NCBI GenBank assembly: GCA_016790385.1
Contig: JAEUNV010000464.1
Span: 1 to 12,843 of the forward strand
DNA from: Zoogloea sp.
GTDB taxonomy: Bacteria > Pseudomonadota > Gammaproteobacteria > Burkholderiales > Rhodocyclaceae
Reading direction: 5' to 3'
DNA length: 12,843 bases
Translations under genes and position numbers: made by a program
Notes under the pieces: model-generated
Told to the model about the DNA's origin: nothing
Database searches by the model: none
The model's input: only the letters and a program-made list of their open reading frames with translations
Part shown: positions 7,049-12,843 of the stretch, piece by piece
Layout: each line of letters opens with the position of its first letter
Position numbering within the stretch: the first letter of the stretch is position 1

Positions 7049-7060
7049 TCTTATATAAGA
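7049..7060. promoter_or_regulatory. perfect 12-bp palindrome, candidate GntR operator between mdh and gntR
   Basis: TCTTATATAAGA is its own reverse complement and sits in an AT-rich island of the 224-bp divergent region. It overlaps the most -10-like sequences for gntR (TATATAAGAT) and lies just upstream of the mdh -35. HutC-type GntR proteins often bind AT-centred palindromes with a TATA core, so autoregulation and control of mdh are plausible (inference). Confidence 0.5.
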
Positions 7061-7109
7061 TAAAAGACACCCCATGGACTGCTCGGAAAAAGTGTGATTC
7101 AATACATCA

Positions 7110-7838
7110 ATGCGACCCGAATCGCCCACCTTCAGCCCCCTTTACCGTCAGATCAAGAATCTGATGCTGAATGCTTTGGAGTCCGCCGAATGGCGGCCGG
7201 GTCAGGCGATTCCCAGCGAACAGGAACTTGCCCTGCGCTTCAATGTAAGTCAAGGCACCGTGCGTAAGGCCATCGACGAGATGGCTGCCGAAAACCTGCT
7301 GGTTCGCAAGCAGGGCAAAGGTACCTACGTCGCGTCCCACAATGACCCTCGCGCCCTTTTTCGTTTCCTTCGCCTGGTTCCGGTTGATGGTGATCTGGCA
7401 CACCCTCAAAGTGTGCCTCTTGATTGCTGGAAAGCCAAGGCTGGCAACGAAGCTGCTCGGATGCTGGGGATCGAGCTGGGGGCGCCTGTCACGATTCTCC
7501 GGCGTCTCCTGAAGTTTTCGGGCAAGCCTGTCGTGATCGATGAGATCTATTTGCCCGGCGAGATCTTCCATGGCCTGACAATGGAGGTTCTGCAGGGGGC
7601 GCATGGTTCCCTTTACAGTTTGTTCGAGTCCAGGTTTGGAGTCCGCATGATTCGCGCGGAAGAACGGATCCGCGCCGTTGCGGCCGACCGCATGACCAGT
7701 GAAACCCTTGGTGTTGCTGAAGGAACTCCGCTGCTTTCGGTCGAGCGTGTTACTTATACCTACGGCGACAGGCCGGTGGAATGGCGTCGCGGCCTCTATT
7801 CAACGGCGGAGCATTATTATCTCAATGAATTGAGTTGA
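7110..7838 (+). CDS. GntR-family (HutC subfamily) transcriptional regulator of the sdh/gltA locus
   Basis: The 242-residue regulator has an N-terminal winged helix-turn-helix (about residues 8-76; SPLYRQIK, IPSEQELALRF, VSQGTVRKAID, then the wing RKQGKGTYV). Residues about 90-236 form a UTRA effector-binding domain, which defines the HutC group and usually binds a small metabolite. The ATG at 7110 is preferred because an in-frame TGA lies 15 bp upstream and the SPLYRQI motif must be near the N-terminus; there is no good Shine-Dalgarno, suggesting low expression. A gntR gene directly before sdhC and divergent from mdh is a recurring betaproteobacterial arrangement, which suggests it controls TCA genes; the ligand (perhaps an organic acid) is not known from sequence. 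A 7-bp stem (7850-7856/7866-7872) lies downstream but has no T-tract. Confidence 0.9.
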   Translation: MRPESPTFSPLYRQIKNLMLNALESAEWRPGQAIPSEQELALRFNVSQGTVRKAIDEMAAENLLVRKQGKGTYVASHNDPRALFRFLRLVPVDGDLAHPQSVPLDCWKAKAGNEAARMLGIELGAPVTILRRLLKFSGKPVVIDEIYLPGEIFHGLTMEVLQGAHGSLYSLFESRFGVRMIRAEERIRAVAADRMTSETLGVAEGTPLLSVERVTYTYGDRPVEWRRGLYSTAEHYYLNELS

Positions 7839-7866
7839 GGGTGTTGAGTTGGCAGGAGCGCCCAGC

Positions 7867-7900
7867 CTGTCAGTGGTTGGTAAGGGTATATACTTATAAT
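7867..7900 (+). promoter_or_regulatory. candidate promoter and operator region of the sdh operon
   Basis: A perfect -10 hexamer TATAAT is at 7895-7900, and an overlapping TATACT at 7889-7894 lies 16 nt after CTGTCA (7867-7872), a four-of-six -35 match. The same stretch holds the palindrome GTATATAC (7886-7893) flanked by TAAG (7881-7884) and CTTA (7893-7896), a possible regulator site. The start would lie around 7902-7907, leaving a leader of about 50 nt with a small stem (CGGCC/GGTCG, 7921-7934) before the sdhC ribosome binding site. Confidence 0.45.
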
Positions 7901-7956
7901 TTCGTTTCGTGGGAAAAGTGCGGCCTTTCGGTCGTAATTTGCTAGAGGGAGTATTT

Positions 7957-8346
7957 ATGACAGAGGTGATTTTGAAAAAGCAGCGCCCGAAGCATCTGGC
8001 GTTGAACGAGATCAGACTTCCGTTGCCCGGAAAAGTCTCGATTCTGCACCGGGTCAGTGGCGCAGGCCTGTTTCTGATGCTGCCGGTTCTGCTGGCGTTG
8101 TTCGGGAGCAGTGTCGGCTCTCCCGAATCCTATGCGGCCTACAAGGACATCGTGGGTAACATTTTCGTCAAGCTTCTGCTGGTGGGGCTGCTGTGGGCCT
8201 ATCTGCACCACTTCTGTGCTGGCATCCGCTTTCTCCTCCTTGATGCGCACATTGGTATCGACAAGCAGTCTGCGGTCAATAGTGCCCGCCTTGTCCTGAT
8301 CGTCAGCCTTACCCTCACTTTCCTTCTGGTGGCCAAACTATGGTAA
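7957..8346 (+). CDS. sdhC: succinate dehydrogenase cytochrome b556 subunit
   Basis: SdhC is one of two membrane anchors of complex II and helps bind heme b and ubiquinone. The 129-residue product has three predicted transmembrane helices (about residues 32-52, 68-90, 108-127). The SILHRVSG motif (28-35) carries the Ser and Arg that line the quinone site in E. coli. His85 in H-F-C-A-G-I-R matches the E. coli heme ligand His84. I chose the ATG at 7957 because it follows GAGGGAG (7945-7951) at ideal distance; an in-frame GTG at 7909 would add 16 residues upstream, within the predicted leader, and is not supported. The last codons overlap sdhD by 7 nt, implying coupled translation. Confidence 0.96.
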   Translation: MTEVILKKQRPKHLALNEIRLPLPGKVSILHRVSGAGLFLMLPVLLALFGSSVGSPESYAAYKDIVGNIFVKLLLVGLLWAYLHHFCAGIRFLLLDAHIGIDKQSAVNSARLVLIVSLTLTFLLVAKLW

Positions 8347-8687
8347 AGCCTGTCATTGTTGGCGCTCACTACGGTTTTCGTGACTGGCTTCTGCAGCGCA
8401 TCACCGCCGTCGTAATGGCGCTCTACACCCTCGTTTTTGCAGTCTGCGCATTGACCATGCCCGATGGCTCCTTCGAGAGCTGGCGGGGAGTGTTCAGTGG
8501 CGGTTTCATGAAATTTGCGACCTTCCTGTTCTTCATGTCCCTGTTCTTCCATGCCTGGATCGGCGTGCGCGACATTTTCATGGACTACATCAAGCCGACC
8601 GGCATTCGTCTGGCTCTGCATTCGGTCGTCGCCCTTCTGCTCATCGGTTATGCCGGGTGGGCTGCTCAGATTCTGTGGAGGCTGTAA
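8340..8687 (+). CDS. sdhD: succinate dehydrogenase hydrophobic membrane anchor subunit
   Basis: SdhD is the second membrane anchor of complex II. Its 115 residues contain three predicted membrane helices (about 17-38, 58-78, 90-112). His71 in HAWIGVRD matches the second heme b ligand of the E. coli protein, and Asp82-Tyr83 in MDYIKP matches the E. coli pair of which Tyr83 lies at the ubiquinone site. The start codon overlaps the sdhC stop (ATG 8340, TAA 8344-8346), and the stop at 8685-8687 abuts the sdhA start, so all three are read from one transcript with coupled translation. Confidence 0.96.
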   Translation: MVKPVIVGAHYGFRDWLLQRITAVVMALYTLVFAVCALTMPDGSFESWRGVFSGGFMKFATFLFFMSLFFHAWIGVRDIFMDYIKPTGIRLALHSVVALLLIGYAGWAAQILWRL

Positions 8688-10481
8688 GTGAAAGTCGCTA
8701 AGCGTACCTTTGATGCAGTAATCGTCGGCGCTGGTGGCGCCGGCTTGCGTGCGGCTCTTCAGCTCTCCGAGGCAGGGATGAAGACCGCCGTTCTGACCAA
8801 GGTCTTCCCGACCCGTTCGCACACCGTTGCGGCGCAGGGTGGGGTGGCTGCGTCCCTGGGCAACTCGACGGAAGATAACTGGCACTGGCATATGTACGAC
8901 ACCGTCAAGGGCTCGGACTGGCTGGGGGATCAGGATGCCATCGAGTTCATGGTCAAAAAGGCCAATGAGGTTGTCGTCGAGCTTGAGCACTACGGCATGC
9001 CTTTCGACCGTACCGACAATGGCAAGATTTATCAGCGTCCTTTCGGTGGCCATTCCCAGAATTACGGTCAGACCCCTGTGTCCCGTTCCTGTGCGGCTGC
9101 TGACCGTACCGGCCATGCAATGCTGCATGCCCTGTATCAGCGCAATGTCCGCGCCAACACCCAGTTCTTCGTCGAATGGATGGCAATGGACCTCATCCGC
9201 AATGCGGATGGCGATGTGCTGGGCGTGACCGCCATGGAGATGGAAACCGGCGAAGTCTCCATCTTCCATGCCAAGGCGACGATTTTTGCCACCGGCGGTG
9301 CAGGCCGCATCTACTACAGCTCCACCAACGCCTTCATCAACACGGGCGATGGTGTCGGCATGGCGGCTCGTGCCGGTATTCCGCTTGAAGACATGGAGTT
9401 CTGGCAGTTCCACCCGACGGGCGTGGCTGGTGCCGGCGTGCTGATCACGGAAGGTGTGCGTGGTGAAGGTGGCATCCTGCGCAATGCGTCTGGTGAGCGT
9501 TTCATGGAGCGCTATGCGCCGAACCTGAAGGATCTGGCTTCTCGTGACGTGGTTTCCCGTTCGATGGTGACCGAGATCAATGAAGGTCGCGGCTGCGGTT
9601 CCGACAAGGATCACGTGCTACTCGACATCACCCATCTTTCGCCTGAGACCATCAACAAGCGTCTGCCCGGCATTCGCGAGATCTCCATTCAGTTTGCCGG
9701 CGTTGATCCGATCAAGGCGCCGATTCCGGTCGTGCCAACCTGCCACTACCAGATGGGCGGTATTCCGACCAACTACAAGGGTCAGGTCGTCGTGCCGAAG
9801 GATGGCAATCCCAACGTGCCCATCGCCGGCTTCTACGCGGCGGGTGAATGTGCCTGCGCGTCCGTGCATGGTGCAAACCGTCTCGGCACCAACTCCCTGC
9901 TTGATCTGCTGGTGTTCGGCAAGGCTGCCGGTGAGACAGTCGTCAATGATTTCAAGTCCGGTCAGTTGAGCCTGAAGCCTCTTCCTGAGAACGCTGCCGA
10001 TGTTTCCCTGGCGCGAATTGCGCGTCTTGAGTCTCAGACCGGCGGTGAGGACGTCCATGAGGTCCGTCTGGCCATGCAGCGCACGATGCAGAAGCATGCT
10101 GGTGTGTTCCGCTTCGCTGACAGCCTGAAGGAAGGCGTCACGGCCATCCTCGAAGTCGCCGAACGTGCCAAGACGACCCAGATCAAGGATAAGTCCAAGG
10201 TCTGGAACACCGCCCGTACTGAAGCACTCGAACTCGACAATCTGATCGAAGTCGCCAAGGCCACCATGATCTCCGCAGAAGCACGCAAGGAGTCCCGAGG
10301 CGCCCATGTGCGTGACGATGCGATCGATTGTGCCGAGACCCCCAACGGTCGTGACGACAAGAACTGGCTCAAGCACACGCTGTGGTATAGCGAAGGCAAC
10401 CGTCTGGATTACAAGCCGGTCAACCTGCAGCCGCTTTCCCCCGAGGTCGAGCCGATTGCGCTCGCCAAGCGTACCTACTGA
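8688..10481 (+). CDS. sdhA: succinate dehydrogenase flavoprotein subunit
   Basis: SdhA oxidises succinate to fumarate with covalently bound FAD and passes electrons to SdhB. The 597-residue length is typical. The FAD-binding GAGGAGLRAA is near residues 14-24, and His45 in RSHTVAAQGG is the predicted site of the 8alpha-N3-histidyl flavin bond. Active-site residues His242 (FHPTG), Arg286 (SRDVVSRS), His353 (HYQMGG) and Arg398 (NRLGTNS) fall at or within one position of their E. coli counterparts. The protein begins with GTG, directly after the sdhD stop and 6 nt after TGGAGG (8676-8681). It ends in the usual KRTY. Flavinylation would be assisted by SdhE, encoded downstream. Confidence 0.98.
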   Translation: MKVAKRTFDAVIVGAGGAGLRAALQLSEAGMKTAVLTKVFPTRSHTVAAQGGVAASLGNSTEDNWHWHMYDTVKGSDWLGDQDAIEFMVKKANEVVVELEHYGMPFDRTDNGKIYQRPFGGHSQNYGQTPVSRSCAAADRTGHAMLHALYQRNVRANTQFFVEWMAMDLIRNADGDVLGVTAMEMETGEVSIFHAKATIFATGGAGRIYYSSTNAFINTGDGVGMAARAGIPLEDMEFWQFHPTGVAGAGVLITEGVRGEGGILRNASGERFMERYAPNLKDLASRDVVSRSMVTEINEGRGCGSDKDHVLLDITHLSPETINKRLPGIREISIQFAGVDPIKAPIPVVPTCHYQMGGIPTNYKGQVVVPKDGNPNVPIAGFYAAGECACASVHGANRLGTNSLLDLLVFGKAAGETVVNDFKSGQLSLKPLPENAADVSLARIARLESQTGGEDVHEVRLAMQRTMQKHAGVFRFADSLKEGVTAILEVAERAKTTQIKDKSKVWNTARTEALELDNLIEVAKATMISAEARKESRGAHVRDDAIDCAETPNGRDDKNWLKHTLWYSEGNRLDYKPVNLQPLSPEVEPIALAKRTY

Positions 10482-10500
10482 GCGTTCCGGAGAATAGAAC

Positions 10501-11214
10501 ATGAGCAGCAAGCGAACCGTACAGTTCAAGATTTACCGCTACGATCCGGACAAGGACGACAAGCCTTACATGCAGGATATCTCTGTCGATCTCGAAGAGT
10601 CCGACAAGAAGCTGCTGGATGCGCTCGTGCGCCTCAAGGCCAAAGACGATACTTTGTCCTTCCGCCGTTCCTGCCGCGAAGGCGTGTGTGGCTCGGATGC
10701 CATGAACATCAATGGCAAGAACGGTCTGGCCTGCCTGACCGCGATCGACGAGTTGCCCCAGCCCGTCACCATCAGGCCCCTGCCTGGGCTTCCGGTGATC
10801 CGCGACGTGATCGTGGACATGACCCAGTTCTTCAAGCAGTACCACTCGATCAAGCCGTATCTGATCAACAACGATCCGGCGCCCGAGCGTGAGCGTTTGC
10901 AGACGCCTGAAGATCGTGAAGAGCTCAATGGCCTTTACGAGTGCATCCTGTGCGCCTGCTGTTCCACCAGCTGCCCGTCCTTCTGGTGGAATCCGGACAA
11001 GTTCGTCGGTCCTGCCGGCCTCCTTGCGGCCTACCGCTTCCTCGCTGACACCCGCGACCAGGCAACCAGCGAGCGTCTCGACAACCTTGAAGATCCGTAT
11101 CGTTTGTTCCGCTGTCACTCGATCATGAATTGTGTCGATGTCTGCCCGAAGGGTCTCAACCCGACCAAGGCCATCGGCAAGATCAAGGACATGATGTTGC
11201 GTCGCGCCGTATGA
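10501..11214 (+). CDS. sdhB: succinate dehydrogenase iron-sulfur subunit
   Basis: SdhB carries electrons from the flavin to quinone through three clusters. The 237 residues show the [2Fe-2S] set Cys58, Cys63, Asp66 and Cys78 (SCREGVCGSD...LAC), with aspartate as the fourth ligand as in E. coli. The [4Fe-4S] ligands are Cys148, Cys151, Cys154 (CILCACC) and Cys215, and the [3Fe-4S] ligands Cys158, Cys205 and Cys211. The start follows a GGAG at 10489-10492 with 8-nt spacing and lies 19 nt after the sdhA stop. The stop codon overlaps the sdhE start (ATGA). Confidence 0.98.
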   Translation: MSSKRTVQFKIYRYDPDKDDKPYMQDISVDLEESDKKLLDALVRLKAKDDTLSFRRSCREGVCGSDAMNINGKNGLACLTAIDELPQPVTIRPLPGLPVIRDVIVDMTQFFKQYHSIKPYLINNDPAPERERLQTPEDREELNGLYECILCACCSTSCPSFWWNPDKFVGPAGLLAAYRFLADTRDQATSERLDNLEDPYRLFRCHSIMNCVDVCPKGLNPTKAIGKIKDMMLRRAV

Positions 11215-11447
11215 CGCTGAACAGGGGACGTGTGCGCTGGCAGTGCCGTCGGGCTCTTCTCGAACTCGATCTGGTGTTCACACGTTTCCTCGAAAGGCAC
11301 TTTGATCGTCTGACCGACGATCAGCTGGCTGATCTGGATGACCTCTTGCTCGTCGAGGATCATGACCTCTGGGCCATGATCAACGGCAGCAAGCCGGTCA
11401 CGAATGATCGCTGGAAGGAAATGGTTGAATTGCTGCGGTCAAAATGA
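11211..11447 (+). CDS. sdhE: SdhE-type FAD assembly factor for succinate dehydrogenase
   Basis: The 78-residue protein belongs to the SdhE (YgfY/SDHAF2) family, which binds SdhA and promotes covalent FAD attachment. It shows the family opening RVRWQCRR (residues 7-14), ELD (18-20), then the helical acidic segment LTDDQL (36-41) and LWAMINGSKP (54-63). The signature RGxxE motif reads RALLE here (residues 14-18), with Ala15 in place of glycine. The ATG at 11211 overlaps the sdhB stop by 4 nt; longer in-frame starts back to 11130 lie inside sdhB and have no family homology. The position between sdhB and gltA fits its role. Confidence 0.92.
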   Translation: MTLNRGRVRWQCRRALLELDLVFTRFLERHFDRLTDDQLADLDDLLLVEDHDLWAMINGSKPVTNDRWKEMVELLRSK

Positions 11448-11504
11448 CGCGGCGATTCGGCTGCTAGGGAGCTGGAGTTTCAACAGGGATAAAGGGACCA
11501 AAAC

Positions 11505-12800
11505 ATGACCACGCAACGCACTGCTGCACTGACCGTAGATGGCAAGTCCGTAGAGTTTCCGATCATGTCGGGGACGCACGGCAATGATGTGATCGACATT
11601 CGCACCCTGGGCGGAAAAACCGGGTATTTCACGTACGATTCCGGTTTCCTGTCCACCGCCAGTTGCCAGTCCAAAGTCACCTACATTGACGGTGACAAGG
11701 GCGAGCTGCTGTATCGCGGCTACCCCATCGAGCAACTTGCCGACAACTGCAACTTCCTTGAAGTCACCTATCTTCTGAAGAACGGTGAGCTCCCCAATGC
11801 GGCCCAGAAGTTCGAGTTCGAAAGCACCATCAAGAAGCACACCATGGTGCACGAGCAACTGTCGAAGTTCTACTCCGGTTTCCGTCGTGACGCCCACCCG
11901 ATGGCCGTCATGACCGGTGTTGTGGGTGCCCTGTCGGCCTTCTATCACGACGCCATGGATTTCTCGGACGTTGAGCACCGCAACATCAGCTTCAACCGTC
12001 TCGTGGCCAAGATGCCGACCATCGTTGCGATGGCCTACAAGTACAACACCGGCATGCCTTTCATGTATCCGGACAACGAGCTGGATTACACCGCCAACTT
12101 CATGCGCATGATGTTCGGCAACCCGTGCGAAAAATACGTCCCGAACCCGGTTCTGGTCCGCGCCCTGGATGTGATCTTCACGCTTCACGCTGACCACGAG
12201 CAAAACGCCTCCACCTCCACGGTGCGTCTGGCCGGTTCCTCGGGTGCCAACCCGTTCGCCTGTATCGCAGCCGGCATTGCCTGTCTGTGGGGTCCCGCCC
12301 ACGGCGGCGCGAACGAGGCCTGCTTGCAGATGCTCGAAGAGATTGGTGATGTGTCCCGTGTGGGTGAGTACATTACCCGAGCGAAGGACAAGAACGATAG
12401 CTTCAAGCTGATGGGCTTCGGTCACCGCGTGTACAAGAACTTCGATCCCCGCGCCAAGCTGATGCGCAAGGTCTGCCACGAAGTCCTCGGCGAACTCGGC
12501 CTCGAGAACGACCGTCTCTTCAAGCTGGCCATGGAGCTCGAGAAGATCGCCCTGGAAGATCCGTACTTCGTCGAGAAGAAGCTCTACCCGAACGTGGACT
12601 TCTACTCCGGCATCGTGCAAAAGGCTCTCGGCATCCCGACCGAAATGTTCACCTGCATCTTCGCGCTGGCCCGCACGGTCGGCTGGATGACGCAGTGGGA
12701 GGAAATGATCACCGATCCCGAGTACAAGATCGGTCGTCCGCGTCAGCTGTACATCGGCGCCGCTCGCCGCGACGTCAAGCCGCTGGACCAGCGCGCTTAA
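11505..12800 (+). CDS. gltA: citrate synthase, type II
   Basis: GltA condenses oxaloacetate with acetyl-CoA to form citrate, the entry step of the TCA cycle. The 431 residues match the large proteobacterial hexameric type. Catalytic residues are His266 (GPAHGGAN), His307 (FGHRVYK) and Asp365 (VDFYSG); the oxaloacetate-binding LHADHEQN is at 227-234. Cys208 in the NPCEKY stretch corresponds to the reactive cysteine at the NADH site of the E. coli enzyme, so allosteric inhibition by NADH is plausible, though not proven. A ribosome binding site, AAAGGGA (11491-11497), sits 7 nt before the ATG. The gene follows sdhE after 57 bp with no terminator, so it is probably co-transcribed with sdhCDABE. 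Confidence 0.98.
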   Translation: MTTQRTAALTVDGKSVEFPIMSGTHGNDVIDIRTLGGKTGYFTYDSGFLSTASCQSKVTYIDGDKGELLYRGYPIEQLADNCNFLEVTYLLKNGELPNAAQKFEFESTIKKHTMVHEQLSKFYSGFRRDAHPMAVMTGVVGALSAFYHDAMDFSDVEHRNISFNRLVAKMPTIVAMAYKYNTGMPFMYPDNELDYTANFMRMMFGNPCEKYVPNPVLVRALDVIFTLHADHEQNASTSTVRLAGSSGANPFACIAAGIACLWGPAHGGANEACLQMLEEIGDVSRVGEYITRAKDKNDSFKLMGFGHRVYKNFDPRAKLMRKVCHEVLGELGLENDRLFKLAMELEKIALEDPYFVEKKLYPNVDFYSGIVQKALGIPTEMFTCIFALARTVGWMTQWEEMITDPEYKIGRPRQLYIGAARRDVKPLDQRA

Positions 12801-12837
12801 GTATTGCCCGGAGGGGGAGGGGGAAATAGGAGAAACG

Positions 12838-12843
12838 ATGCGG
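12838..12843 (+). CDS. start of the next operon gene, cut by the window edge
   Basis: An ATG at 12838 is preceded by AGGAG (12828-12832) at good spacing, 37 bp after the gltA stop with no terminator between. Only two codons (Met-Arg) are visible, so the product cannot be identified. In many betaproteobacteria gltA is followed by the 2-oxoglutarate dehydrogenase genes, but that is context, not evidence from this sequence. Confidence 0.5.

Noticed and set aside
7830..7851. Direct repeat TTGAGTTG (7830-7837 and 7844-7851) at the end of gntR as an operator
   Set aside because: The first copy is the 3' end of the coding sequence; two 8-base copies are too little to support a regulatory claim.
7850..7872. 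Stem TGGCAGG/CCTGTCA between gntR and sdhC as a gntR terminator or attenuator
   Set aside because: It has a G-T pair, a 9-nt loop and no following T-tract, so evidence is too weak to call it a terminator.
8199..9614. 471-codon open frame on the minus strand, opposite sdhC-sdhD-sdhA
   Set aside because: It runs across three conserved sdh genes and has a His/Arg/Gly-rich translation without recognisable motifs; a shadow of the real coding strand.
11439..12620. 393-codon open frame on the minus strand, opposite gltA
   Set aside because: It mirrors citrate synthase codons and has no family signature or own ribosome binding site that I can see.
1..12843. Insertion sequences, CRISPR arrays, phage genes, toxin-antitoxin or defence systems
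   Set aside because: No transposase, terminal repeats, spaced direct repeats, integrase or toxin-like genes are visible on either strand; genes are housekeeping or metabolic in type.

Overview
The window reads as an ordinary piece of a betaproteobacterial chromosome, most likely Rhodocyclales (Azoarcus/Thauera/Zoogloea-like). This is inferred from three things: the protein sequences, a moderately high G+C content, and a gene order typical of betaproteobacteria, with mdh divergent from a GntR regulator followed by sdhCDAB-sdhE-gltA. I see no insertion sequence, prophage, CRISPR array or integration scar, and no gap between genes exceeds 300 bases.

Left part (1-4666). The 3'-truncated queA (queuosine tRNA modification) runs leftwards out of the window. 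Just beyond its start lies a tRNA-Leu(CAA) gene with a clear promoter. Then come an HSL-type alpha/beta hydrolase, a convergent gene for an adenylate cyclase catalytic domain fused to a C-terminal FHA domain, and a divergent gene for an FMN-dependent nitronate monooxygenase-like enzyme. That enzyme carries an unusual Cys/His-rich tail and is followed by a strong intrinsic terminator.

Right part (4795-12843). This is a TCA-cycle block. On the minus strand are mdh (malate dehydrogenase), with its own promoter, leader and terminator, and downstream of it an orphan CitE-like CoA-ester lyase. On the plus strand a HutC-type GntR regulator precedes sdhC, sdhD, sdhA, sdhB, the SdhA flavinylation factor sdhE, and gltA (citrate synthase). 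The sdh genes are tightly coupled: sdhC/sdhD overlap by 7 nt, sdhA starts directly after the sdhD stop, and sdhB/sdhE overlap by 4 nt. After gltA there is no visible terminator, and a new ribosome binding site and ATG appear at the right edge, so the operon probably continues. Together the encoded enzymes cover succinate to fumarate with electrons passed to quinone, malate to oxaloacetate, and oxaloacetate plus acetyl-CoA to citrate. The mdh-gntR gap holds a perfect 12-bp palindrome beside the mdh promoter and over the probable gntR promoter, a natural candidate operator.

I did not find a convincing previously undescribed system. The points most worth checking are the Cys/His tail of the nitronate monooxygenase-like protein, the cyclase-FHA fusion, the candidate operators and shared leader motif around mdh/gntR/sdhC, and the Gly-to-Ala change in the SdhE signature motif.
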